Of a DNA stretch of 64,000 bases, positions 35,586-45,089 are shown one piece after another. The stretch lies in contig OX463806.1 in assembly GCA_949825045.1 (NCBI GenBank), positions 41,874,208-41,938,207 on the forward strand, in the 5' to 3' direction. The notes below the pieces were generated by a model that worked only from the letters and a program-made list of their open reading frames with translations, was not told the origin of the DNA and did no database searches. A program made the translations under genes and the position numbers. Positions within the stretch are counted from its first letter, which is position 1. The number at the start of each line of letters is the position of its first letter. This DNA is from Argyresthia goedartella (taxonomy: Eukaryota; Arthropoda; Insecta; Lepidoptera; Argyresthiidae).

Positions 35586-36040
35586 ATTTACTTTCTACTC
35601 TGCTGTTGGTCGATTATTTTCGGTCGGCATCACACTCCATACCGGCCGAAATGACACAAAATACTAATATAAATGTTCCGGGAAAAAACATTTCCTTGTC
35701 ATTCCACAACTGCCCTAATGCGAATATCAATATTACTTTTAATTAAACTGTGTATTATACTTTGTACTCAACCTGTTTTATTTCCTTACATTAGGCGTGA
35801 AAAGCACATAGTAAATTTTTTTTTTTTTTTTTTTTTATTTTATTCTTTGTATCTTAAGTAACATATATAATATCTTAAATAGTACTCATAAACCACTGAG
35901 GTTTGTCTGAGCACAGAACATTCATAGTTGTCAGTTTACATAGATAAATTACACTACTACTACACATAACTAACCTAACACTGCAAATTTATTATTCTAG
36001 GTAGGTAGACGTTCGCTTTATTTGATTTGGGAAATGCCTC

Positions 36041-36120
36041 GGTAGAAAGTGCAATAGATGGACTCGCATCTTCGCGGGCCCGCGAACTAACTCGTCCGTC
36101 TATTGCTTACTTTCTATACC
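36041..36120. repeat. Fold-back sequence with 16-bp central palindrome
   Basis: GGTAGAAAGTGCAATAGATG (36041-36060) pairs imperfectly with GTCTATTGCTTACTTTCTAT (36098-36117). Between them lies TTCGCGGGCCCGCGAA (36071-36086), a perfect 16-bp palindrome. The right arm plus about 25 bp beyond it recurs at 55782-55828 with one mismatch in 47 bp, so this is probably a mobile element. Confidence 0.65.
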
Positions 36121-36149
36121 TGGGCAACAATGTACTATTATAACATAAC

Positions 36150-38510
36150 TCAAAAACCTTTATAAATAACAACACGATTACGTCTAATTTAATCATCTAC
36201 ATTGTATTTTAGATTAATTATGACATATTCATTTTAAGTGTAGGATCAATACATTAAGAGCACAAACACAAACAAGACCATCAAACACATCCATTCTGTA
36301 AATTATGTTTACCGCGCCACATTCGCACATCAACTGGCGCGACGCGTTACCACATCCTTACTGCATGTTCCAGAACACCGCCCAGGTCGAATAGTTTTTC
36401 GGACCAGGGCTTTGAATACCAACTTGATTTCACCATATCTAGGTCCGGCAAGGCCACTCCTACTGCATCCTCTGGTAGAATAGTCAATACTGCATGTTTC
36501 AGATAACCATCCAGATCAATACGGCTTATCTGCTTAGTTCTATACATTATCTAATGCTAGTCCTATGTCCAGGTCCGGAAATTGGACCGGCTACCGGCAA
36601 TTGGTTTGTAAAAAAAATACATGACGTAATTTGTCCAAAATTAAATATTTTTAATTAATGTAGAAGTAACTGTGTTGTTATTTTAAATGGTTTTCGAGTT
36701 ATGAGCTCAAACCTGGCATAAGTCCGAAAATTTAGAGGTTTTTGGGTCATCAAAAGTTGTTACCACTTTCGAGGTCGGAATCTTACGTTTGGCCACATGA
36801 TACCAAACGCTCGTAGAAAAAAAAAACTTTTGTAGAAATTAATGTAATAAACAGAAGCACTTCTATATGTATATTGGGCAAAAATGGCGTATGCACAAAT
36901 CTCTCCTTATGACAGCTGCTGTCAGACAGAATGATTGACAATCAAACGTTGAGTACGCAGTTGACCACCCGGGCCTTATTTTAAGGCTCGTGTATCGGTA
37001 AAGTTGGCAACTCGATTCGTGTTGGTTGAAATATTGATCTCAAGTATATTAAAATAAAGTTCATAACAGCTACCACTGCAACATGGCTGTAACGTCTGTC
37101 GCTGTGGCGGAACAGTGCGAAAATTTAGTGTTTTTTTATCTTATTTGCAAAAACCACAGATTGTTTACATCATTTCAAGCACTACGTTTTAATATATTTT
37201 GAATACCTACCTATTTTTCGACGCAAGAACCTTATTTTTTAAAATTCCTTTTAGATCCCAAGAGATGACAAATTTTATGTGGAAAACATTGACGGAGAAC
37301 ATTCAAACGAAAAGGATGTGTTCATAAAAAACTGGATAAAGAACGTGTCTACTTAAGGAGGAATAACTCTTCAAAGATGGCCATTTCACAATAGTCTTAA
37401 TATTTTCCTATACTGGGCAAAGGACAAACCCTTCAAAACATTAGTGTTATATTCTACACAAACCAGTTTACCAGCAAATGCCGCGAAACATTTTATAAAT
37501 TCTTTGTTCATTGAACTTCACTGCGGTGTACATTACCGAGCTAGGCTGGAAAGATATAATATTAGTTTATGTGACTGGTACATAATGAAAGACATTAAAA
37601 CAAGAGGCGAGTTTCATAGTAACGTTACACGAGTGTTTCAATGCCTAATTATGTTCAGATACATACACTGCTTTATCTACACACATATTATAAGTTCTCT
37701 ATGATGTGTTCAGGAACCGCATGTTACAACCGGCATTGCGGCATTGACATTTAATTTCGAATAGACATAATCTCAAATGATATTGAGGTCAAATCAAATT
37801 GCTTTGGTTTTTAGACATGTTTGAAATTTGAATGTTATTTTGAAGCAATTATTATTGATAATATACATTTATCTTTAGGCTGGTCGTAATTTTCGGTTTT
37901 TCTACGCATTATAGAGGTTGGTGATGTGTGGGTAGATAAAAAAGTTAGAGCACTAAGCTCGAGTCAACTTTGACGCTCCAAAAATATCATGGAATTTCAA
38001 AATTCATCTGATTCCTCAAATTACATATCTAGTAATTATTTTATAAACAAAGTAATGTCATTGGGCACCTTAAGACCTTTGACTTTGACGTTCATATTAT
38101 ATTTTTTGTAGGGCCCATTTACTTTACTTCGTTGACAAAATAACTATAAGATTAGTAATTTGGGTATATGTTAGCACTCATTTTATATGGCGTGGTCCTA
38201 ATTAGGCACCGATGTGGCACGCTGACGAAGGCATCGCATGATGAACACTCTGGGATCTAGTGAATGTTGAAAATTGAGGATCATGTGAATAATGCGAAAT
38301 TCAAAACAAAGTTTCATCGTACGATGAAATCGCACTGCGTCCTCTTGCAAGCGATGGCCCTTTAGGACAACACTTCGAGCCATTGCACACCGCGGGCGTA
38401 TTTATACGCGCTTTCTCCGCGCGACGTCCACGCGTAGGCCGCGCGACGTCCGTACGTTCAGAATCCGCCGTGTGCGAAGGTTCGTAAGGGTTAAAAAACG
38501 TATGTATTAC
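36150..38510. other. Receptor intron, no gene
   Basis: A minus-strand frame at 36347-36547 contains two similar units (DLDGYLKHAV and DLGGVLEHAV) with no known match. The 37080-37700 part has short open frames without family motifs. No gene is supported. Confidence 0.35.
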
Positions 38511-38647
38511 CTCGTGGTCCAGTTGTAGTTTCTCGAGTACTAACTGTACCTCTGGTCTGAAGCATGGAGTGAAGTTCGTCCAACCCTGGTAAGTGGAGTT
38601 CTGCAAGTACCAGGTGCCGTTGCTTAAGCATTGCCGCAATGCTTTGC
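38511..38647 (-). CDS. Pdfr: PDF-receptor-like class B GPCR, ectodomain exon 2
   Basis: The 137-bp exon has acceptor TCGTCAGCAG and donor GTAATA. Its first two bases complete a Ser codon split with the 48723 exon. It encodes KALRQCLSNGTWYLQNS, then GWTNFTPCFRPEVQ and LEKLQLDHE, ending in phase 0. This is the second half of the hormone-receptor domain: cysteines five and six of the class B ectodomain (RQC, TPC), the C-x2-NGTW core and the GWTNFTPC end. GWTxxxPCxxPE is also the pattern of insect PDF receptors. Two N-glycosylation sequons (NGT, NST) and a third (NFT) fit an extracellular location. The 10.1-kb intron upstream in the gene contains a whole LINE. Confidence 0.9.
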
Positions 38648-38829
38648 CTGCTGACGAGCAAACATTCCAGTACATATTTTATCCATATGCTATGTAGATA
38701 GAATTTAAATTACCTATTGTAATTATGTTTTCTTTTTCACTGCATTTCTATTGTATTTTTTACCGACCTATATCGAATTAACCAGCTTTGCTTAAACCTA
38801 AGTTTAGCTTTACTATGCTTCAGATTATT

Positions 38830-40090
38830 TCTTCAAATTATATTTTATTGAAAACATTATTTTTGTAGGCTGTTTAACCTGCACGCGCATCGCTAGTGCG
38901 CCCTTTTCTATAAACATTTTTCGCCTTGACTTGGCTTGGGTTGAACTTTCTTGGCTTTTAAAGCCTGTGACATGAATAACTACGCATTGACCTTGCCATG
39001 TAATTTGAACAGTCTGTGACTCATTTAAACAATGATAAGATCTAACCAAGACTAAGATATTTATAATGATACTTTAATAATTTTAGAGATTTAGTAAGAC
39101 TAACGTACAGCGATTCTTCTTTATAACTAAAGATGGATAGAAGAAAGATATAAAGTTTATTAGAGAATAATTTTTATGGAAAATATATACACTTTCTTCC
39201 TGATGCCTTATTTTCTACTAAATGGAAATTCGCTCGGGGACAAAATCAGTTTTGCATATGAAACTGAAACGCAAAAAAAGGTTGACAAAATATCAAAATA
39301 TTAAATTAATTAAAACGTTAATTTAATTTTTCATGTTATTACTAAACAAATGAATAAATATTTTATATAATTTCTCAATTCGCGAAGCCGCGAGGCTCGG
39401 CGCGGTGCAGACAGTGTGCTCCGTCGCGTTGCAACGGTTAAACCGGGTTAAGAAATACATATAGGCAGCGTAGTCAGCAACTGCTTCTATGGCCTTAAAC
39501 TTCTCTATAATATGCGCGATTACTAGTGTACAAGCCAACCTTGTACAATGCGAACGTGGCATTTATCAGCACGTTCTAATGTCTATATAATTGTATTTTA
39601 ACTATTAACATATTGCAGTTCTACTTACTTATTCGCCGTAGCACCTAAATCTAAGCCACAACAGACTATTTTTAGAGTGTATTTCATTATTATAAAAGTA
39701 AAGTGTTTTCAACTATACAAGGAGACTCTTTAACTTCCAACTGACAACTTAGCTAACCCTGAGTTGTATGTAAGGCTGTGTGGATCCCACCAAAGACCAT
39801 ACAACTAGCACTAAAATGCGTGTCATGCTAGGTGGATCTTGAAATTGAAATTGCCATTTGAGCAATTGCAAAACCATGTTAAAGCGACTTTGTCGAAAAA
39901 GGGATATCACAATGTTCAAGATTACTTAAATGACGGGACTGTATGGGGTTAATCTGGCTCAACAAAGACCTTGCTGTTAATAATTTTGTAATTATTTATT
40001 CCTGCTTATTAATTGTGAATCACATAATTGTGATATAATGATATAATAACAGTAGTATTAGTTAAGCACAAGCAATTTTTAAAAGAGGTT
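38830..40090. other. Receptor intron; one unrecognised minus-strand frame
   Basis: The minus-strand frame 39323-39562 (79 codons) looks protein-like (IEKFKAIEAVADYAAYMYFL, RFNRCN) but I do not recognise it. It has no clear splice sites or start context and could be a transposon remnant. Nothing else was seen. Confidence 0.3.
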
Positions 40091-40095
40091 AATAA

Positions 40096-40210
40096 ATCAA
40101 TCTGTGGGAGTGTCTCCTCCCACAGTGGTCCGATGAAGAGAAGTGGCAAAAAATGACGATTGCTAAGTATATGTAAATATCTACAGTAATGAAGACATTT
40201 GGAATTTGGA
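40096..40210 (+). repeat. LINE 3' tail
   Basis: AATCAATCTGTGGGAGTG, CCTCCCACAGTGGTCC, GTGGCAAAAAATGACGATTG and TATATGTAAATATCTACAG, then GGAATTTGGAATTT. Same tail as 21185-21362. Confidence 0.6.
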
Positions 40211-40231
40211 ATTTAGAATCTTTAATATAAT

Positions 40232-40426
40232 CTCTGATATTGACGACCTCTGTGGTGTTGGGGTAGAGGCTGTGCTTTCCCAAGCGAGAGGTCCTAGGTT
40301 CGAATCCCGGCGTGGGAGATTTAAAAAATCCCAGCTCTTGGATGTCTACATATTTGTGACGTCGCTGTTTCTGGTTCCGGCGTCACAGGGTATCCAAGTG
40401 TGGGGCCAGAAGCAATGCATCTGCCT
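40232..40426 (+). mobile_element. SINE family 1
   Basis: The head reads GACGACCTCTGTGGTGTTGG with B box GGTTCGAATCC. The body has TCCCAGCTCTTGGATGTC, TGTGACGTCGCTGTTTCTGG, CACAGGGTATCC and the end word AGTGTGGGGCCAGAAGC. It directly follows a LINE tail, so the SINE may have inserted beside it. Confidence 0.85.
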
Positions 40427-40856
40427 GAACTATATTGATGATGTTTATGGTGAATAATACGGACAAGAATGTTAGTTAAAAATAAAAATAGAACGCGTTA
40501 AAAACGCATGTACACGTTTTTGATTCAATGTCCAATCCAATGTGTTGCGGGTGTTATATCACTCCACATTTGAACAATGCAAAGCTATTGAACCTGTAAG
40601 CTCTACGAAAACTTCATTTATCCGTGTTGCTTTTATATGATTTGATAACTTTGAATGCCAATGTCAATTAGAAGTGTTATGTTAATAGATAGAATGGGTA
40701 CTTGAAATTGTAAGTGGTCAGTACCTACCTAACTAAAAGGAGTTTTATATGCCTATATGATATTTTAGGCATAACGCAATGTAGCCTGTGCAAGATCTAG
40801 GATTATAGCTAAGTTCTCCATAAACGAATCAGTCAAAAACATCCTTTAGTCATACG

Positions 40857-40925
40857 GCCTAAACGTCATTTCTCATGGTCTTTACGCCCATTAGGCATAA
40901 AGACCATGAGAAATGACGTTTAGGC
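40857..40925. repeat. Perfect 28-bp-arm palindrome with 13-nt loop
   Basis: Arms 40857-40884 and 40898-40925 are exact complements (for example GTCATTTCTCATGGTCTTTA). The word TAGGCATAACGC follows the right arm and also occurs at about 40767, so the hairpin lies among short repeats. It is probably a fold-back element. Confidence 0.85.
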
Positions 40926-40979
40926 ATAACGCGAGGTAGTTTATCTGCGTATTAGGTATAGTCCGCGAAAAGGCCCAAG

Positions 40980-41004
40980 CCCCCCCCCCCCCCCCCCCCC
41001 CCCC
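40980..41004. repeat. Run of 25 C
   Basis: Uninterrupted C homopolymer, far longer than expected in AT-rich DNA. Its exact length may be unreliable. Confidence 0.95.
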
Positions 41005-41040
41005 ACAACTATACAAGAAGGTCGAGTTTTTCACCAGTCG

Positions 41041-41265
41041 GCGCTGCGTCCTTAAGGAGATAATTCTCACCCCAGCACCACAATGACGGCATTCCGTCGT
41101 GGTCTCAGGTATGCGGCGTCCAAATTCTGGAATGATATTCCTTCCCCAGTCGCAGTGAAGCTTTCAGTAGATATGCTTTTGGGCGCCAGCACAAGGCATA
41201 GTTGCTTGAACAACATTAACTTCCTTTCCTTGTTCAAACTTTTCGCCGCAACTTTTCAAGTTTAG
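41041..41265 (+). mobile_element. Probable LINE C-terminal remnant
   Basis: The frame reads MTAFRRGLRYAASKFWNDIP then SPVAVKLSVD. An FRY-[AQ]A-[ST]K-x-WN-x-[IL]P block is typical of the last residues of CR1/L2-type reverse transcriptases. The rest diverges. About 230 bp downstream is a nested hairpin (41498-41558: GGCACTAACT with AGTTAGTGCC, inside it GCTGAGGG with CCCTCAGC), plausible as the 3' UTR stem of the same element. A dead fragment. Confidence 0.4.
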
Positions 41266-41497
41266 CTTGAGGACGTTATTGCATAAGTTATGTCATATAT
41301 TTTTGTGTATTTATACTTAATTTCTATTTGTCTAATATAAGTATCTGTGTTCAAATAATAAGTTCTATGTAGTTTATGCCATGAATATAACATCACATAA
41401 TATAATATACCCCGATTACATTATTAGCCTTGTATATATATCGATCGTAGTTTATTTAAGTATTCGTAATATGTAAGTAAGTATTGCACGCACTAAC

Positions 41498-41558
41498 GGC
41501 ACTAACTGAAAATCAGCGCTGAGGGACCCAACCCTCAGCACAATGCTGAGTTAGTGCC
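41498..41558. repeat. Nested hairpin
   Basis: The outer stem GGCACTAACT (41498-41507) pairs with 41549-41558. The inner stem GCTGAGGG (41518-41525) pairs with CCCTCAGC (41532-41539). It could be a LINE 3' UTR structure. Confidence 0.5.
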
Positions 41559-41872
41559 CTTAACCAGAGATACATCGTGAAAATAATTCTGTCAAATTTG
41601 ATGCTTTTAATCGCGTTTTTATTTTTAAGTCTTTTATTTACTTATCGTAAGGTGTGTTTTTTTGTCTTTGTGTGCAATAAATGCCTTTCTTCTGCTTCTT
41701 CTTCTTCGGGTATTTGTTTTCTTTGCCCCTTAATGTCTTGAGCCACATACTCCTAGAGCTGACATAATCCCTTTTTATGTTTTGAATTGTATTACCATGG
41801 TATGAGGTTCAAAATCGCTACGCCTCTTAACGGGATTCGTTAAATACCCCTTAAATAGTATAAATTTATAGC

Positions 41873-42015
41873 AATATTGCCTCTGACCCCACACTAGGAC
41901 AACCTGTGTCGTGGGAACTAGAATCAGTGACATCACACACATATAAACATCCAACATGGGTTTATTTTTCTTTAATCGAACCCGGGCCTCTCGCACGGTA
42001 GGCAGAGCCACAACG
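41873..42015 (-). mobile_element. SINE family 1
   Basis: On the minus strand: GGCTCTGCCTACCGTGCGAG, B-box-like GGTTCGATT, AACCCATGTTGGATGTTTAT, GTGATGTCACTGATTCTAG, GACACAGGTTGTCC and TGTGGGGTCAGAGG. Moderately diverged. Confidence 0.75.
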
Positions 42016-42077
42016 AGATAAAAATAAATCCTTGTTTCGTAGCTAAGGACTCATTTGGTTCGGTAAATACATAATTG

Positions 42078-42310
42078 ACCGAGCGAGCGAAGCGAGCGAA
42101 GGGCTCCATTTCGAGAAGATAGGAGGCCGATTTTGCTTTCTAATGTCTCTATACGTGTCTGTCAGTTCCTATCTAGGGGCCACAGTTTTCAAGCGATCCT
42201 CACAAAACTTGGCACACGTATTCCATGAAATTCCTTTTTTTTTGTCGAGAGCTTTTCTCGATTTTCCCCTTGGGAGTTAGGACGACGGGAGTTGTATGTT
42301 TTTTTTTCTG
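42078..42310 (+). repeat. Dispersed repeat, family F
   Basis: TTGACCGAGCGAGCGAAGCG, GATTTTGCTTTCTAATGTC, GTCTGTCAGTTCCTATCTAG and TTTCAAGCGATCCTCACAAA. Same order as 23292-23630. Confidence 0.6.
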
Positions 42311-42624
42311 AAATCTATCGTGTGAGGTATCAAATTAAATGGTTTCATGAGCCGGTTCTAAAAATATACTACACCATTACCTTTCGGCCGTCTGTTTTCT
42401 AAAAATACAAGAAATATTTTCAAAACATACCAAGTTTGGACTCCTCGAAGTAGGAGACGGGTTAGTAAAGACGAGCTATACAGACCATGAGAGTGAGTGA
42501 AATAGACTATAAGTATTTTCGTGAAAAGTCAATAGATTGTATTTTAAATCGAAAAATGTAGTTTACAAAGTTATTGGTGCGGCTACTTTACTACTTGATT
42601 TTGATGAATGTAAAATACTTACCT

Positions 42625-42690
42625 ATAAATTGGTTCACAGTCCCCCCTGTTAGCAAGGTCTACTGCCCACAGGGCCACTAGTTTTAGGCA
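42625..42690 (-). other. Exon-like segment with GTAAGT donor
   Basis: On the minus strand VALWAVDLANRGDCEPIYR is followed at once by GTAAGT. It is about 90% identical in the matching 55-60 bp to 25325-25391. No convincing acceptor was found, and the phase does not link the receptor exons on either side. Confidence 0.4.
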
Positions 42691-42699
42691 TTTCTAGTT

Positions 42700-43075
42700 G
42701 TACCTAATGTGCGAATTGTGCTCTGAATATTTTGAAAATCCTTCAAAAGGATCGCGGGACAGAATCGTCCTGCCGTAAAACGGGGCTAATAGGAATTGTA
42801 GGGGCTAATTGGTTGTGTTTAATATTTATGCTTCGGAACGCACCTTTTTTTTGTTGCGCGGTCGAACCGCGAGTGATCGGAACGGAACTAGCTAGCTGTC
42901 ACTTGCATAGAAAAGAAATGGCGAGCTAGAGGTTATTTTTTGCACATGGGTAATTTGTCGGCGTCAGGCATTCGGGCCTTGGCTGTATGTTATTTGTAAT
43001 AATTGTCTACCACAGGTATCGGGCCTGGTCGGAATGTTAATTGTAATAATCACGGAACAATCGTCGGGAAATAAG
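42700..43075. other. Receptor intron, no gene
   Basis: Unique-looking sequence with no supported feature. The 5' end of the downstream LINE may begin in here. Confidence 0.35.
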
Positions 43076-43738
43076 TAGATTTCACGTCATCGGAGTGAGT
43101 GCTTCGTGCTGTGAAAGGTTGAAGTGATTCGGTGATCAATTCGTCGCGTTCGGATAGCGACCCTTGTGTCGGCAAGCATCACGACGGCGACAGCAGCGGG
43201 CTGCGACGAGAGTAAGATTCGACTCCCAACACCCCCCACCCTGGTGTTCCTCATCCCGTATTCCTTCCCCCCCTTCAGCCCTTCCCCCCGGACCTCGTAA
43301 AGAGTAGTCGTGTTTTAAACCTTTCGTCATTTTATTACAATTTAAACTAAACATTTTCAACGTTTTAAATGAAACGAAATAATAGGAGCGCATACGCGAA
43401 GGAGCTTCACTCAGTTTAAATTACGCGCCGTTGATCCAACCTGCGCCACCAGCCGACGTCCCCTCCAGCAACAGCTCATCAAAGGCCACTACTACACAGC
43501 GTAATCAAGCTCCGCCCGCTAACGAGGTCCTCATTCATCTGGACAGAAGAACCACCCATTGCGCGTGAGTAGCCTTGACCGCGGGCCAATCAGGACGCGG
43601 TTCATATTATACTAGACGGAAAGGCATTTCGGCCCAACTTCACGATCGGTGGCCAGCGCACTTGACTTAAAGGCCATCTCAAACCTCCTCGAGTCAATGA
43701 GCGCCTGGTATTTTATAGTGTGAATAAGATCGTTCAGT

Positions 43739-44717
43739 ATGGTTCTCCGTACCCCACCCCCCTCCCCGGCGAAGACTGCTAGTACGAGCGCGCTATCTAC
43801 GGGAGCAAATGCGAGTGTCGCTCAACTCGCAGCCAATACGACGCCCATACAGCACTCCTCATCGACACCAAATCTTTCGTCTACTTTGGGCATGCGTACT
43901 GACTCAGTAAACACTTTGCCTAGAGGGGCAAAGCGAAAGCATGACGGGAGTGATAATGAGGATGAATTAAGAGATTTTATGGGAAGTATGCGCGGGATGT
44001 TCGCATCATTTTCAAATGACATTGATTCGCGCCTTAATGTACTGCAAGAAAACATCGCTGTCATACGTCAACAGAACAATGAGATTACAAAGAGTGTGGA
44101 GTTTATGTTGGAGAAGCACGATGAGTTGCTAAAAAGAATTGACGCATTGGAAGCAGAAAAACGTGATGATAAAAAATACATTTTGTTACTTGAAGATAAG
44201 TTAGAGTCACTGGAAAAGAAGTCTCGCTCAACATGCGTCGAAATACGAAACATCCCGACAAAACCTGAAGACAAGAGCATGGAGACTAAGGCTGGTTTAT
44301 GCGAAGTACTTAAAAACCTGACAAATGTTATAAGCCTGCCAATTAATGAATCATATATCAAGGATATTTACAGAACTGCGAATATCAAAGACTCCTCGAG
44401 ACCAATTATTGTCGATTTTTGCACGGTTCTAAAAAAGGAGGCACTATTATCAGCGGTCAAAACTTTCAACTCAAAAAAACCAAACACAGATAAACTAAAC
44501 ACCACACATCTAATTGCGCCGAAGAGAGGTATTTTCATATCTGAAACTCTCACCCCCAAGACGCAGCGTTTATTCTATATGGCTCGAGGAGGAGAACAAA
44601 TATGATTTCTGCTGGACCTCTCGTGGTGTAGTCTACCTTCGGAAGTTAGAACATAAGCCCTACAGCCGTATCGCAAGTGACAGTGATTTAGCCAATTTGG
44701 TTAATAAGGCGTGACTT
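43739..44717 (+). pseudogene. LINE ORF1, coiled-coil nucleic-acid-binding protein
   Basis: It starts at ATG 43739. A Ser/Thr/Pro-rich N-terminus (residues 1-80) is followed by a coiled coil (about 90-160: LNVLQENIAVIRQQNNEI, LLEDKLESLEKKS). An RRM-like segment begins CVEIRNIP and has RPIIVDFCT. The C-terminal part, LTPKTQRLFYMAR, then in another frame NKYDFCWTSRGVVYLRK and RIASDSDLANL, has the pattern of the FP25K C-terminal domain found in many insect LINE ORF1 proteins. The frame is lost near 44585 and the rest continues one frame away to a stop at about 44717, giving roughly 330 residues if unbroken. ORF1 proteins coat LINE RNA. Confidence 0.85.
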
Positions 44718-45089
44718 ATTTTAGAAAATTCTTCAAGTACTTGTCTCCTTTACACTGATATTAATAATGTTAAAAACCTAGATCAAATACTACATACACA
44801 CATACAAATTCTTAAACAAACATTACACTCACTTATTCCTTCTACAGAAACACATACACAACAAACAGAAAAACACACACCATTTACATCACCACTCCTG
44901 CAAACAATTACTAATTCTCAAGAAAATCGATTAATCAGTAAATATTATATAAAGCCCATCATGAATGATAAATACAGGTTTAATTCAGAAAACAATACAA
45001 AACATGATAATATTATAAATATCACACAAATAATTAAGACTTTGGCCCAGAGTAATATAATTAGATTCAATATAAAAATAAACCACATT

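Noticed and set aside
36347..36547. Minus-strand ORF with two similar units
   Set aside because: The DLDGYLKHAV/DLGGVLEHAV similarity is short; no family, start context or splice evidence.
42625..42690. Segment as a receptor exon between the two ectodomain exons
   Set aside because: The 48723 and 38511 exons already join in phase; this segment ends in phase 2 and would break the frame.
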